The notes: generated from the letters alone by a model not told the origin. 64,000 nt of DNA from Lachnospiraceae bacterium (GCA_910575445.1 CAJTFW010000007.1:62001-126000); one strand, 5' to 3'; positions 1-9,163 are shown, counted from the first letter of the stretch. Program-made: numbers and translations.

Positions 1-1203
1 AAAAGCCTCCCCATTGGAAAACTCCTGGTCTAGAAGTGCAAATTCATGCGTAGATGGTGGCATCTTCTTTGTCTCTACCATTGTATGTTTTGCAATCTTA
101 CATACATCGGGATAGTCAAATCCATTAGGACATGCCGCTTTACACTGTCCGCACTCATCACAGGCATTAATCATCCCATTTGCCATATGATTGCCCATAA
201 CGATGGACATATTGTTATATATTTCACGAATTGCCGCCTTTGGATTCCTCTTATAGTGTTGCAGATAAGCACATCCTTTGACACACTCTAAGCACTGACA
301 CTGGATACACCGCTTTGCCTCCTCTACCGCGCCCTCCTTTGTCACATGCTCTATATCTGTCACGGTTTTTGAACCTTCCACCCCATCTAAGGTCACAAAA
401 AGCCGGCTTTTCTCCTTTTTTTCTCTCTTCTCTTGGTCTATTTGGACTCCTTGCATCTGCCGGTCTGTCATAAGCGCCGCATATCTGGCTTCCGCCAGTA
501 TCTGCTCTGCTTTTTCTCTTCTCTCTACCTTTATAATCCCATCTAAAATGCCTGTCCACAAAAGTTCTGGCGATACTATCACGCCATCCATTCCCTCTGC
601 CCATCCTGGCAGATTCTCTTTTAGAAGCTGCTCTTGTGTCTTTCTCTCAATCCGAAGCCCGCCAAAAGCCCGAAGCTCTAACTTTTTCTCTTCTTCTGTA
701 AGCCCCCAACCATTCAGTGCTTCTTCCATCGTAATGCACACCGTATACCAAAATACTTCATAACCCTTCTTCCCAAGTTCCCAACAGCATGCAAGCGCAA
801 ACAAATCATCCCCAATGACTGCCACTTTCTGTTTCTTCTTTGGAAGCATAAAACGGTTTATCGTCCCTGCGCCCCCATACAGCGCACAGGCTCTCTCTAA
901 TGCCTGAAGGGAGATTCCATCTCCCATCTTAGACAGTATACACGCTTTGGTACACGCTCCACCACAGTTTTTTGAAAGTAAAAACAAAAAAGGCGTCGCT
1001 GTGCGAATCACTCCCGCTGCCTTTGTAAAATCTCCCTTTGCCACATAGGCACAGACACTGCGCATATCAATCTCTAACGGACAGGTATCCATACAAGCGG
1101 GCAAATCCTCCCTGGTACAGACCGCCTCTCTCTTATGCAGCTCCTCCTGCCCAAAAGCCTGCTTCATCAAATAATGCTTTCCTACAAACCCCTTCTCTTC
1201 CAT
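1..1203 (-). CDS. GltD/YgfK-like Fe-S flavoprotein oxidoreductase (3' end outside window)
   Basis: The first 401 codons are visible and the gene runs off the left edge. Near residues 38-42 there is a CMDTCP motif, then a Cys-rich stretch (CGGACTKAC), as in the N-terminal 4Fe-4S domain of GltD-type proteins. A Rossmann-like segment (KVAVIGDDLFALACCW) follows at about 125. Later come CIQCQCLECVKGC and CDECGQCKAACPNG, typical of 4Fe-4S centres. I infer an electron-transfer partner for the molybdenum enzyme encoded upstream on the same strand, passing electrons between NAD(P)H/flavin and Fe-S clusters. The ATG at 1203 is preceded by a G-rich ribosome site. The Rossmann glycine motif is degenerate (GDDLFA), so nucleotide binding is uncertain. 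A terminator-like hairpin separates the two genes. Confidence 0.75.
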   Translation of the reverse strand, partial: MEEKGFVGKHYLMKQAFGQEELHKREAVCTREDLPACMDTCPLEIDMRSVCAYVAKGDFTKAAGVIRTATPFLFLLSKNCGGACTKACILSKMGDGISLQALERACALYGGAGTINRFMLPKKKQKVAVIGDDLFALACCWELGKKGYEVFWYTVCITMEEALNGWGLTEEEKKLELRAFGGLRIERKTQEQLLKENLPGWAEGMDGVIVSPELLWTGILDGIIKVERREKAEQILAEARYAALMTDRQMQGVQIDQEKREKKEKSRLFVTLDGVEGSKTVTDIEHVTKEGAVEEAKRCIQCQCLECVKGCAYLQHYKRNPKAAIREIYNNMSIVMGNHMANGMINACDECGQCKAACPNGFDYPDVCKIAKHTMVETKKMPPSTHEFALLDQEFSNGEAF

Positions 1204-1242
1204 CCTGTCCCCCTATTATTCTCAAATCAGATAATAAACATA

Positions 1243-1278
1243 AAAAGACAGAGCTGCCGCCACACTTGCGACAGCTCT
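1243..1278 (-). terminator. Intercistronic terminator-like hairpin downstream of mop
   Basis: Read on the minus strand, AGAGCTG pairs with CAGCTCT, with CGC/GCG continuing the stem across a one-base mismatch, followed by CTTTTT. It lies between the mop stop codon and the start of the Fe-S flavoprotein gene, so it may lower expression of the second gene. Confidence 0.7.
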
Positions 1279-1292
1279 ATCTCTATCCTTTT

Positions 1293-4040
1293 TTACAGCG
1301 CGTCAATTGCTGCCTTTACAACTTCTGGACGTGCAGGAATCTTCGTTACACGTGCACCGGTTGCATTGTAAATTGCATTCAGAATTGCCGGATGTGGAGC
1401 TGCGAGTGGTCCCTCGCCACAGCCTGCTGCACCATACGGTCCTAATGGACGTGGATGGTTGGTCTGATAAACCAGCTCAATATCATCAGGAATATCATTC
1501 GGGTATGGAATACCACATTTCTGAAGCGTTGTATGTTTCTTCAGGTCCTCAAAGTCCTCAGACAATGCCAGACCGATACCTTGTGCAATCGCACCCATAA
1601 CCTGGCCATCTACAACAATCTTGTTGATAATGGTACCAAAGTCAGATACCATTGTAAACTTCACAACTTTTACCTTACCTGTTGCCATCTCTACACGAAC
1701 AACTGGAAGGGAGATACAATACATATAGACAGAGAATGGATTTCCTTGTGCAGTCTCCATATCACAATCGGAACAATCCGTAGCTACCCATTTACCCTCA
1801 TACTTCAGAGCCAGGCCTTCTGCCTTCATCTCATCGTAGGTACGGAAGGTACCATCTGCCTTCTTCATTGCATCAATCAGAAGCTCACAAGCTACGCGTG
1901 TTGCGTTACCAGACATAACGTTTGAACGAGAACCACCTGCCGGACCAGAGTTTGGAGTAATTCCAGTATCGTTCATCACAAGTTTAATTCTGTCTGGAGT
2001 AATACCTGCCTGACGAAGCGTCTCATGTGCATGAGTCAATGTACCAATATCTGCACCCTGTCCATGGTCTTCCCAGGAGTTGTAGATAGTAACGGTATTG
2101 TCTTCATTAAGCTCTGCCCAAGCCTCGGAGGAGTCTACACCATCTAGACCACAACCGTAGATACCAAGGGATACACCAACACCATATTTATACTTGCCGT
2201 CTTCGCTCTTTGTCTTGTTCAGTTCTTCTGCATAAGCTTTGTTCGCCTGATATTTTGGTCTTGCCAAATCAAACAAATCCTCTAAGCAGTAGACATCTGG
2301 CTTACAGCCGTTTGGCGTTGTGGAGCCTTCAGACTCTTTGTAGCAGTTCATTGCACGGAACTCAAATGGGTCAATACCCATCTTTGCTGCCATTACATCA
2401 AGTGCAATATCGCCGCCCATAAAGGACTGTGGTGCACCATAGCCACGGAAAGCTGCGCCATATGCATGGTTCGTACATACGGTCTGTGACTTATTGCGGA
2501 TGTTTTTGATATCCATACCAGCGCCTACAAACTGGCTAAGACGCAGAGTCAACAGGTCACCGAACTCAGAGTATGGACCATGGTCAATATAGTTGTTGCC
2601 TTCGAGTGCTAAAATCTTACCTTTTTCATCTGCTGCAAGCTTGATATTCATAAAGCCTGGGCTTCTCTTACCAGTGTATGTAATCATCTGATACATATCA
2701 AAGTTCAGTGCCACTGGACGACCGGTTACTAAAGTAGCAACACCTGTCAAAGCCTCGATGGTCGGGGAGAACTTATAACCAAAGGTTCCACCTGCATGAA
2801 GCTGAATTAGTCTTAATTTCTCAGGAGCAACACCAATACCTTCACAAATCATCGCATGATGCAGATGAATACCGATGGATTTGGAGTGAATCGTGATACG
2901 ACCCTGCTCATCTGTATATGCATATGCAACATCCGGCTCAATTGGAAGATGTGGCTGGCGAGAACAATATGCCTCTACCTCTATTACGTTTGGAGCACTT
3001 TCCATAATCGGAGCGGTCTCATCGCCTTTGATACAGTTGGTCTCATAGTAGACATTTGGCGTACCTGGATGAATCTCAATTGCATCTGGTGCCATAGCCT
3101 CTGGAGCAGACATATAAGCCGGAAGTACTTCTAAGTCTACTTTTACTGCCTTAGCTGCTGCCTTAGCGTGCTCTACGGTATCTGCACAGACCATTGCGAT
3201 AGCATCGCCATACTGGAATACTTTCTCATCACAGAGAATCGGTCTGTCCCATCCATCTCCCTTGTTGGTTGGGAAGGTGATAAGACCTGTAATACGGTTC
3301 TTACCTGGAACATCTTTGTAGGTAATAATCTTGGCAACACCTGGCATCTTCTCTGCTTCAGAGCAATCAATGCCTTTGATATTAGCATGAGATACTTCTG
3401 CCTGTACCAGTGCAATCTGCAAGGTGTTCTCTGGCAGATTCTTAATCTCGTCTGCACCAAAGTTCCACTGTCCGGTTACTTTTGCAGCACCTGATGGACG
3501 TGCATAACTTGTGCCGATAATCTTATTGTCCGTAGGAACGAACATCAAATCTTCTTTTGTCATCTCACCGCGAAGCACTTTTGCTGCATCCATAACAGCA
3601 TCAATAAGTGGCTTATAACCAGTACAGCGGCAGAGATTACGGTTCTTGTTGAACCAGTCACGTACTTCTTCTCTTGTCGGAGATGGGTTATTCTCAAGAA
3701 GTACTTTTGCGCTCATAATAAATCCAGGTGAACAGAAACCACACTGTGCACAGCCATGTGCCACCCATGCAGCCTGCAGAGGATGCAGATTATCAAGGGT
3801 TCCAATACCCTCAATCGTCTCAATCTTCGCATAATCTGGCACTTTGGAAATCTTGGTGATACAAGAACGGGTCACTTTCCCATCCATAATTACGTTACAT
3901 GCACCACAATGGCCCTCTCCACAACCGATTTTACAACCAGTCAAAAGTAAGCGGTCTCTAAGCACCTGAGCTAGTGACTCTGTTCCCTCAACCACGATGG
4001 TGCGTTCTGTTCCGTTGATAATTAGAACTCTTTTAACCAT
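1293..4040 (-). CDS. mop: Molybdopterin-dependent aldehyde oxidoreductase, Mop type
   Basis: This 915-residue protein matches the Desulfovibrio gigas aldehyde oxidoreductase (about 907 residues) almost end to end. It has an N-terminal ferredoxin-like 2Fe-2S domain (cysteines near 40, 45, 48 and 60), a second 2Fe-2S domain (cysteines near 97, 100, 137 and 139), then the long molybdopterin cytosine dinucleotide-binding region. The catalytic glutamate is retained in GCGEGPL, near residue 876. The family oxidises aldehydes to acids and passes electrons through the two clusters; there is no FAD domain, so an outside acceptor is needed, possibly the neighbouring Fe-S flavoprotein. Hydroxylation of another substrate such as a purine cannot be excluded. 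A consensus promoter lies about 200 bases upstream. Confidence 0.92.
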   Translation of the reverse strand: MVKRVLIINGTERTIVVEGTESLAQVLRDRLLLTGCKIGCGEGHCGACNVIMDGKVTRSCITKISKVPDYAKIETIEGIGTLDNLHPLQAAWVAHGCAQCGFCSPGFIMSAKVLLENNPSPTREEVRDWFNKNRNLCRCTGYKPLIDAVMDAAKVLRGEMTKEDLMFVPTDNKIIGTSYARPSGAAKVTGQWNFGADEIKNLPENTLQIALVQAEVSHANIKGIDCSEAEKMPGVAKIITYKDVPGKNRITGLITFPTNKGDGWDRPILCDEKVFQYGDAIAMVCADTVEHAKAAAKAVKVDLEVLPAYMSAPEAMAPDAIEIHPGTPNVYYETNCIKGDETAPIMESAPNVIEVEAYCSRQPHLPIEPDVAYAYTDEQGRITIHSKSIGIHLHHAMICEGIGVAPEKLRLIQLHAGGTFGYKFSPTIEALTGVATLVTGRPVALNFDMYQMITYTGKRSPGFMNIKLAADEKGKILALEGNNYIDHGPYSEFGDLLTLRLSQFVGAGMDIKNIRNKSQTVCTNHAYGAAFRGYGAPQSFMGGDIALDVMAAKMGIDPFEFRAMNCYKESEGSTTPNGCKPDVYCLEDLFDLARPKYQANKAYAEELNKTKSEDGKYKYGVGVSLGIYGCGLDGVDSSEAWAELNEDNTVTIYNSWEDHGQGADIGTLTHAHETLRQAGITPDRIKLVMNDTGITPNSGPAGGSRSNVMSGNATRVACELLIDAMKKADGTFRTYDEMKAEGLALKYEGKWVATDCSDCDMETAQGNPFSVYMYCISLPVVRVEMATGKVKVVKFTMVSDFGTIINKIVVDGQVMGAIAQGIGLALSEDFEDLKKHTTLQKCGIPYPNDIPDDIELVYQTNHPRPLGPYGAAGCGEGPLAAPHPAILNAIYNATGARVTKIPARPEVVKAAIDAL

Positions 4041-4243
4041 TCAAAAACCTCCTTATTTTGTTCTGCATCTGTCCCCCTTATGGTACTTCTAGATGCTGTT
4101 TTTGTACATTTCCCCCAATACCGCAAAATTACTGTTCAAAGCTTCTTTTATCTGTTACAATAACAACAGATTGCAAAATAACCAAGGCAAATCCCTACGA
4201 TATTCACCGTTAAAATGCACAATATTTACTGTTTTACAAAACC

Positions 4244-4272
4244 AGTATAGTTGATTTTTACCAAGTGGTCAA
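4244..4272 (-). promoter_or_regulatory. Sigma-A promoter for mop
   Basis: On the minus strand TTGACC (4272-4267) and TATACT (4249-4244) are separated by 17 bases. The expected start gives a leader of about 195 nt before the mop ATG. No recognisable riboswitch was seen in that leader. Confidence 0.6.
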
Positions 4273-4280
4273 TATCATTT

Positions 4281-4302
4281 ATTATTCTAATTCAAGAATA
4301 AT
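4281..4302. promoter_or_regulatory. Inverted repeat between divergent genes (possible operator)
   Basis: ATTATTCT and AGAATAAT form a perfect 8-bp inverted repeat with a 6-base spacer. It sits between the mop promoter and the start of the methyltransferase gene. A regulator site is an inference from position only. Confidence 0.35.
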
Positions 4303-4322
4303 AGAATCGAAAGGAGCATCTT

Positions 4323-5168
4323 ATGAACATCATATTTTTTGGAAGTGGTCAGGGTGGACAGATGGCAGCCAACTGGCTTCTTGCAGACAGTAAGCTTATC
4401 GCTATCGCTGACAACAATTCCCAAAAATGGGGACAATCCCTACAGGGAATCCCGGTTATAGACCCAAAAGAGATTCCCAGTCTAAACCCAGACCTTGTCT
4501 TTATCACGATTCTAAACAAAGACGCTGCGCTCACCATTGAAAAACAATTAAGAGCATTAGGCTATCAGGGGCCTGTCCAGAATCTAAACCTCTTCCGGCA
4601 GTTAATGGACCTGCGCCTAGCCCATCTGCGCCTTCTGGCAAAGGAAATCAACCAGAGAAATCTTCCAGGCGCTGTCGCCGAGCTTGGAGTCTATCAAGGA
4701 GCCTTTGCCGCTGAGATAAATCGTCTCTTTCCAAACCGCCCGCTCTATCTCTTTGACACGTTTGAAGGCTTTATGGAATCCGACCTAGCAATCGAAAAAG
4801 AGACGCTAAAAGACGCTGCCCCTATAAAAAAAGACTTTCATGACACCAGTGTGGAAGAAGTTCTATCCCGTCTTCCTTACCCTGAAAAAGCCATCCTCTG
4901 TAAAGGCCACTTCCCAGAGACCCTTCCAAAGGACCTTTCTTCGCTCGCCTTTGTAAGTCTGGATGCCGACCTCTACGAGCCCACCTTGCAGGGCTTAAAG
5001 GCCTTCTGGCCCAAATTAGTCCCTGGTGGTATCCTTCTAATCCATGACTACAACAGCACCCAATTTCAAGGTGCCAAAAAAGCCGTAGACCTCTTCTGTA
5101 AAGAGAAACACCTGCTCCCTATCCCTCTTTTAGACCTTCACGGCAGCACAATTCTCCAAAAAAACTAA
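4323..5168 (+). CDS. TylF/MycF-type SAM-dependent methyltransferase with N-terminal Rossmann domain
   Basis: A 281-residue protein in two parts. Residues 1-90 resemble a nucleotide-binding Rossmann segment (FFGSGQGGQMAANWL), as found in sugar or CoA-binding proteins. Residues 110-280 look like a class I methyltransferase of the macrocin O-methyltransferase (TylF) type, with AELGVYQG as the SAM-binding loop and LYLFDTFEGF as the acidic strand typical of the family. VSLDADLYEPT and GGILLIHDYN match later motifs. Likely a sugar or small-molecule O-methyltransferase; the substrate cannot be read from context. The ATG follows AAAGGAG at normal spacing. A strong bidirectional terminator follows the gene, so it is probably transcribed alone. 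Confidence 0.75.
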   Translation: MNIIFFGSGQGGQMAANWLLADSKLIAIADNNSQKWGQSLQGIPVIDPKEIPSLNPDLVFITILNKDAALTIEKQLRALGYQGPVQNLNLFRQLMDLRLAHLRLLAKEINQRNLPGAVAELGVYQGAFAAEINRLFPNRPLYLFDTFEGFMESDLAIEKETLKDAAPIKKDFHDTSVEEVLSRLPYPEKAILCKGHFPETLPKDLSSLAFVSLDADLYEPTLQGLKAFWPKLVPGGILLIHDYNSTQFQGAKKAVDLFCKEKHLLPIPLLDLHGSTILQKN

Positions 5169-5188
5169 TCCGTTGTCTATCCATACAG

Positions 5189-5227
5189 AAAAGGGCTGCC
5201 AGAAATCACATTTTCTGGCAGCCCTTT
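5189..5227. terminator. Bidirectional Rho-independent terminator
   Basis: AAGGGCTGCCAGAAA and TTTCTGGCAGCCCTT form a near-perfect stem with a 7-base loop. It lies between the convergent methyltransferase and DUF4349 genes and can serve both. Confidence 0.85.
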
Positions 5228-5236
5228 GTCACTTAT

Positions 5237-6205
5237 CTACTCTTTCGGCTCATCTTCAATCTTTATCTTATATTCTTTCTTCGGTTTTTTCTCCCATTTT
5301 TTGCCATAGAAAGCCTTTCGAATTATCCACACAATCAAAGCAATCACAGCCCCCCACACAACCAGCAGTGGCAGTGAGCCAATCACTCCAATAATAAAGC
5401 CTCTGACTCCGACTCCAACGATATACAGACTCTCACTAAATCTGTCTCCAATCTCCTGAAAGAACGTACGTTCTCCAACTTCTGTTATCCGTTCCACCTC
5501 TGTAATGGTAATGTACACGGTACTGTAATCAATCTGGTTATCCAAAAGCCTTTTCTGGCTTCCATAGTTCTCAAGCTCATAGCGCACCTCTGACAGCCGA
5601 CTTTCAATCGTCAGCAAATCCTCAAGATTATCTGCCTTCTCAAGCAGCTCCATAAGCCTAGACTGCTCAGTTTCTAAAGCTTTCTGACGACTCTCAACAT
5701 CCACATACTGAAGCGTTACATCTTCCACGCTCTCATTTTTATAAGTGACATTTCCAAGCCCGCTGACCACTTCAATAAATTCATCTAACCGATTCGACGG
5801 AATCCGCACCGTATAGTCAGAGTTCCTGGTATTGTTGGTATTGTAATAGCTGTTGCCCCATACCGAAGAACTCTCCACATAACCTTCCATCTCCTGTACC
5901 TTTTTGCTGATGCCATCCACCACCGAGTCAAACTCTTTGGTCTGCATCTCTAAGCGCACCGTCTTAATCAGTTTTCGCCCATTTTGTGATACAGGCTCAA
6001 TCCCATTTTCGGATGTAATCCCTCCGCCGTCTTCAGCTGTTGCCTCCATCTCATAGCTCTCTTCTGCAAAGCTGCCCCCACTCGCATTTTGCACTGCAGA
6101 CGCCGCGGTATCTGCCGCAAATTCCTTTACACCACCTCCACAGCCTGATACTGCCATCAGCAAACATACAGCCAACGAACATACCACACAAATCTTCTTT
6201 TTCAT
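5237..6205 (-). CDS. DUF4349 lipoprotein with C-terminal membrane segment
   Basis: A 322-residue protein with a signal peptide ending in a lipobox (AVSGC, Cys near 22), so it is probably a lipoprotein. A Gln/Glu-rich central region includes a coiled coil at about 165-215 (VESRQKALETEQSRLMELL). A membrane helix near 275-300 is followed by a basic tail. This is the DUF4349 layout; its function is unknown, though members often sit beside sigma/anti-sigma genes, as here. It starts 23 bases after the anti-sigma gene and is probably the third gene of that operon, which suggests a role in an envelope stress response (inference). Confidence 0.75.
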   Translation of the reverse strand: MKKKICVVCSLAVCLLMAVSGCGGGVKEFAADTAASAVQNASGGSFAEESYEMEATAEDGGGITSENGIEPVSQNGRKLIKTVRLEMQTKEFDSVVDGISKKVQEMEGYVESSSVWGNSYYNTNNTRNSDYTVRIPSNRLDEFIEVVSGLGNVTYKNESVEDVTLQYVDVESRQKALETEQSRLMELLEKADNLEDLLTIESRLSEVRYELENYGSQKRLLDNQIDYSTVYITITEVERITEVGERTFFQEIGDRFSESLYIVGVGVRGFIIGVIGSLPLLVVWGAVIALIVWIIRKAFYGKKWEKKPKKEYKIKIEDEPKE

Positions 6206-6228
6206 CTTTCCCTCCTGTTCTTGAAGCC

Positions 6229-7092
6229 CTATTCCTCCAGTTCTTCCATCGTTTTTATAAAGGTTTCTTCAAATGTAAATTCTGCACCCAGGAGTTCTTC
6301 ACCGACATATGTGACCAGCCTGTATTTTGCACTGCAATCAATCTGATACAATGCCAAATCAACCTCTTCGTCAACAGCCATGCCTGCTTTTAGTGTAATC
6401 CATTCTCCCTCTTCCTGCTGTTCTAGAGGAATACGATACCATCCATCCACAAGCCATACTTCCAGCTCGCACTGACTCCAATACTGAAAATCATCTTCTC
6501 CAGTATTTCCAATGGTTAGATACAGTATCGTATTCTCCTCATCTAGTACAGGACAATTCACCAGAGTTGTTATGTTTTCCAACATATCCGGCACTTCCTG
6601 CTGCTTGGCCAGATAGACGGTCTTACCACAATAATCCTTTGTCTGTTCATTTTGAGATTCTGTCTCTGAAGCTGGTGCTGCGTTATCTTCTTCTGCAAGA
6701 CCGTTGCCTGCATCCATGGCGCCCGCAGTTACCTCTTCACTGCTGTCTTCTGCTATCCCCTCCATAGAAGCTTCCTCGTCAAATGAAGTAAAACTTTTTA
6801 CAGAATCTTTTATCATATAGTAAAACAGTCCTCCACAGACTACAAACACCAAAATACACGCTGCTGCCTGTCGATAGCTTGGTAAAAAATGTCTCTGTAT
6901 CTTCTTTTTCTGTATATGACTAGAAGAGTCGTCAAAGATGTTCTGCATCTTTTTTTCAAAATTATCAGAAAACCGATGTCCTCTGGCAATCTCCCCTTCT
7001 GGTGGAACAAAGCTTAAATCTTCCTCCAAACATTCTTCTAGTACCTGTGACAGCAGTTCTTCCCCTGCGGAAAATCCATTATGCTCTTTCAA
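6229..7092 (-). CDS. Membrane anti-sigma-like protein with Ig-like outer domain
   Basis: 287 residues. About 70 polar N-terminal residues are followed by a basic patch and one membrane helix near 93-113 (AAACILVFVVCGGLFYYMI). A linker rich in Glu, Ala and Ser then leads to a beta-rich domain (about 160-285) resembling bacterial Ig-like domains. Its start overlaps the end of the ECF sigma gene by 14 bases, the usual arrangement for a translationally coupled anti-sigma factor. No classical zinc anti-sigma motif is visible, so the assignment rests on topology and position. An external signal sensed by the outer domain would be relayed to the cytoplasmic N-terminus. Confidence 0.65.
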   Translation of the reverse strand: MKEHNGFSAGEELLSQVLEECLEEDLSFVPPEGEIARGHRFSDNFEKKMQNIFDDSSSHIQKKKIQRHFLPSYRQAAACILVFVVCGGLFYYMIKDSVKSFTSFDEEASMEGIAEDSSEEVTAGAMDAGNGLAEEDNAAPASETESQNEQTKDYCGKTVYLAKQQEVPDMLENITTLVNCPVLDEENTILYLTIGNTGEDDFQYWSQCELEVWLVDGWYRIPLEQQEEGEWITLKAGMAVDEEVDLALYQIDCSAKYRLVTYVGEELLGAEFTFEETFIKTMEELEE

Positions 7093-7630
7093 AGCGGTCG
7101 CCCTCCTTTAAAATCATTTCCTGTAATTTCTTCCTTGCGCGAAAATACCGTACATTTACATTTTTCGCAGAAATTCCAAGAATATCCCCGATTTGTGCGT
7201 CGCTTAGCTCGTACATATATTTGTACTCGAAGATTACGCGGTAGCTGTCGTCCAACTCTAAAATACAGGAAATCAGACAATTATAATTTTCCTTTGTCAG
7301 ATACTGCTCTAAGATATCTGCGCTTCCACTCTCTTTTGCCAGATACTCGACAAATTCTTCTTCTGGCTTTTGCCTTCTTAAGAGGTCCACGGCTTTACTT
7401 CTTACAATCGTCGCCAAAAATTTCTTGGTGCGCGGGCTATAGACGTCTTCCACCTTATCAAGATGTCTTGTCAGTGCCAAAAACGCCTCCTGCACCGCAT
7501 CCTCTGCCAAATAGTCATCTTGCAGCTTCTGATTGGCTACATACCACATAAAATGTCTGTAGTGCTGGTAAAGCTCTGTAAATTTCTCCTGTTCCTCCAT
7601 ACTGTCTAGAAGCGCCAGAAACAGAAACAT
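7079..7630 (-). CDS. ECF-type RNA polymerase sigma factor
   Basis: A 183-residue sigma-70 family protein with region 2 (AEDAVQEAFLALTRHL) and region 4 (YELSDAQIGDILGISAKNVNVRYFRARKKL, shown in part) spaced as in ECF factors. The ATG at 7630 has GGGAGG eight bases upstream; a second Met ten codons in is possible. The gene overlaps the anti-sigma gene, and a DUF4349 lipoprotein gene follows, making a three-gene operon. Target promoters are unknown; this sigma factor differs clearly from the SigV-like one next door. Confidence 0.85.
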   Translation of the reverse strand: MFLFLALLDSMEEQEKFTELYQHYRHFMWYVANQKLQDDYLAEDAVQEAFLALTRHLDKVEDVYSPRTKKFLATIVRSKAVDLLRRQKPEEEFVEYLAKESGSADILEQYLTKENYNCLISCILELDDSYRVIFEYKYMYELSDAQIGDILGISAKNVNVRYFRARKKLQEMILKEGDRFERA

Positions 7631-7761
7631 AATTTATCCTCCCGGTAAATGCATTTACACTATATAAACGCAGTTTTCTTCTATTCTACTACAAGACGAA
7701 AGGAAAATCTTCTTAATTCTTCTTAAAAATTTCTTAAAGCCGTCAAAATACCAGAACTTTT

Positions 7762-8616
7762 TTAATTATCCATCACAAATTCCACACATCCCATATATCC
7801 TGGAGCGACTTCATATTCGTTAAAGCAGATAACAACTTTTCCATCTGAGTTTACATAAAAATCCTGGTCTTCTGCAATCGACTTAAAATTCCACTCTGGT
7901 ATATCTTTATTGTCAACCCAATAGACGACATTTTCATCCTCAGCCATTCTCTGGCGCATCTGCGTTTTGACTTCTTCGCTGATGGTCTCGATATAGTTCT
8001 CTTCATAGAAATCAGAAAGTGTGGCGCGCTTACCAGTGGTTTTATCGATGGTATAATGGCGGTGACGCTCATAACCGCTGCCGGCGCCTTGATAGAGTAC
8101 CAAATCAAGGGAAAACCATTTTTCATTGTCGACAAGCACTTTGCTGTCTATATAGATATCTCCATAGCCATCTTCAAATTCTTCCATGGTGCTTTTAAAT
8201 TCTTCGATAAGTTCATCGGTGACTTTCTGAATATCAAAGTTAATGGCTTCTGCACTCTTTTGTGCTTCTTCTTTGGTCTCTTCTGGAATAGTATCTGTAC
8301 TTTCTGGCACTACTTCCGGGACCTTGACATCTGCCTGATAGCGGTCTTCTTCCACCTGATATTCCCGTACCGTCACCACTTTAAAGAAATTCCCTAAAAG
8401 TGGTATCTGCTGCATAGCAGCGGCAACTGTCTGGCTTGTATTGGGAAGGATAAGTACAATCGCAATAACCGCTGCGGCACTTTGCAGGTAACGGATAGTG
8501 CGGCGTTTTTTGGCTTTCTTTTTGCTTTCCTGTGCTCTTTTTACAGCTTCTTCCATCTTTTCTCTGACCTCCTTGGGGACTTGGATATTATGATATTCCG
8601 TTTTCCATCTTTCCAT
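7762..8616 (-). CDS. rsiV: RsiV-like membrane anti-sigma factor (DUF3298)
   Basis: 284 residues. A short basic cytoplasmic N-terminus is followed by one hydrophobic segment near 45-68 ending in TVAAAM, a plausible signal-peptidase site. A linker leads to an extracellular domain (about 160-284) with YERHRHYTIDKTTGKRATL and a Tyr/Glu-rich end, typical of DUF3298/RsiV. In Bacillus subtilis and Clostridioides difficile RsiV binds lysozyme directly and is then cleaved by signal peptidase, freeing SigV. The gene overlaps the upstream sigma gene by 29 bases. The lysozyme receptor role is inferred from the family; the outer domain has not been tested here. Confidence 0.75.
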   Translation of the reverse strand: MERWKTEYHNIQVPKEVREKMEEAVKRAQESKKKAKKRRTIRYLQSAAAVIAIVLILPNTSQTVAAAMQQIPLLGNFFKVVTVREYQVEEDRYQADVKVPEVVPESTDTIPEETKEEAQKSAEAINFDIQKVTDELIEEFKSTMEEFEDGYGDIYIDSKVLVDNEKWFSLDLVLYQGAGSGYERHRHYTIDKTTGKRATLSDFYEENYIETISEEVKTQMRQRMAEDENVVYWVDNKDIPEWNFKSIAEDQDFYVNSDGKVVICFNEYEVAPGYMGCVEFVMDN

Positions 8617-9100
8617 GTTCTGCTCCTCCTTCCATATATTTTTTTAGTTTTTCTACCGCGCGGTACAGTCTGCTTTTTACGGTATTTAGATTCAGATCCA
8701 TAATCTGCGCGATAGTTGTCAGCTTTTCTTCTTCAAAATATTTTAGGACGACGATTGTGCGTTCTTCATTATTGAGTCTGGTAAGGGCTTGTTTTAGGTC
8801 TAAGTCTTCGATTTGGTCTTCGCTTCCTTCTTCTGGAAGTTCTTCCATCGTGACGGTGCGGCCTTTGTATCTTTCTAGGAAGCGTACTGCTTCATTTTTG
8901 ATAATACGGCAAATCCAAGTGTCTGCGTATTCGGGATTTCTAAGAGATTCACTTTTTAGGATGGCACGATAGGCAGCTTCCTGAACGATGTCCATAGCAT
9001 CTTGCTCCTGGAAGGTGTAGCTGTAGGCAATCCGGTAATATTTTTCGTAGTTTTTTATTAATTGCTCGTGAATCAGGGCTTCCTTGTCGGTAGCTTTCAT
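8588..9100 (-). CDS. sigV: SigV-like ECF sigma factor
   Basis: A 170-residue ECF sigma factor with region 2 (QEQDAMDIVQEAAYRAI) and region 4 (LTTIAQIMDLNLNTVKSRLY). It is paired with an RsiV-like anti-sigma gene that overlaps its end. An ECF-type promoter (TGAAAC, 16 bases, CGGTCTAA) lies just upstream, suggesting self-activation. AGGAGG precedes the ATG at 9100. In Bacillus this pair controls lysozyme resistance genes; a similar role is inferred. The symbol is given by analogy. Confidence 0.8.
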   Translation of the reverse strand: MKATDKEALIHEQLIKNYEKYYRIAYSYTFQEQDAMDIVQEAAYRAILKSESLRNPEYADTWICRIIKNEAVRFLERYKGRTVTMEELPEEGSEDQIEDLDLKQALTRLNNEERTIVVLKYFEEEKLTTIAQIMDLNLNTVKSRLYRAVEKLKKYMEGGAEHGKMENGIS

Positions 9101-9133
9101 GGGAAATCCTCCTTTCTCTTGTGGTTTTGAAAG

Positions 9134-9163
9134 TTAGACCGGCTGGGTAAGCGAAAAGTTTCA
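9134..9163 (-). promoter_or_regulatory. Putative ECF-type (self-activated) promoter of sigV
   Basis: On the minus strand TGAAAC (9163-9158) and CGGTCTAA (9141-9134) are 16 bases apart. This resembles the TGAAAC/CGTC promoters used by several Firmicutes ECF sigma factors. Confidence 0.5.
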
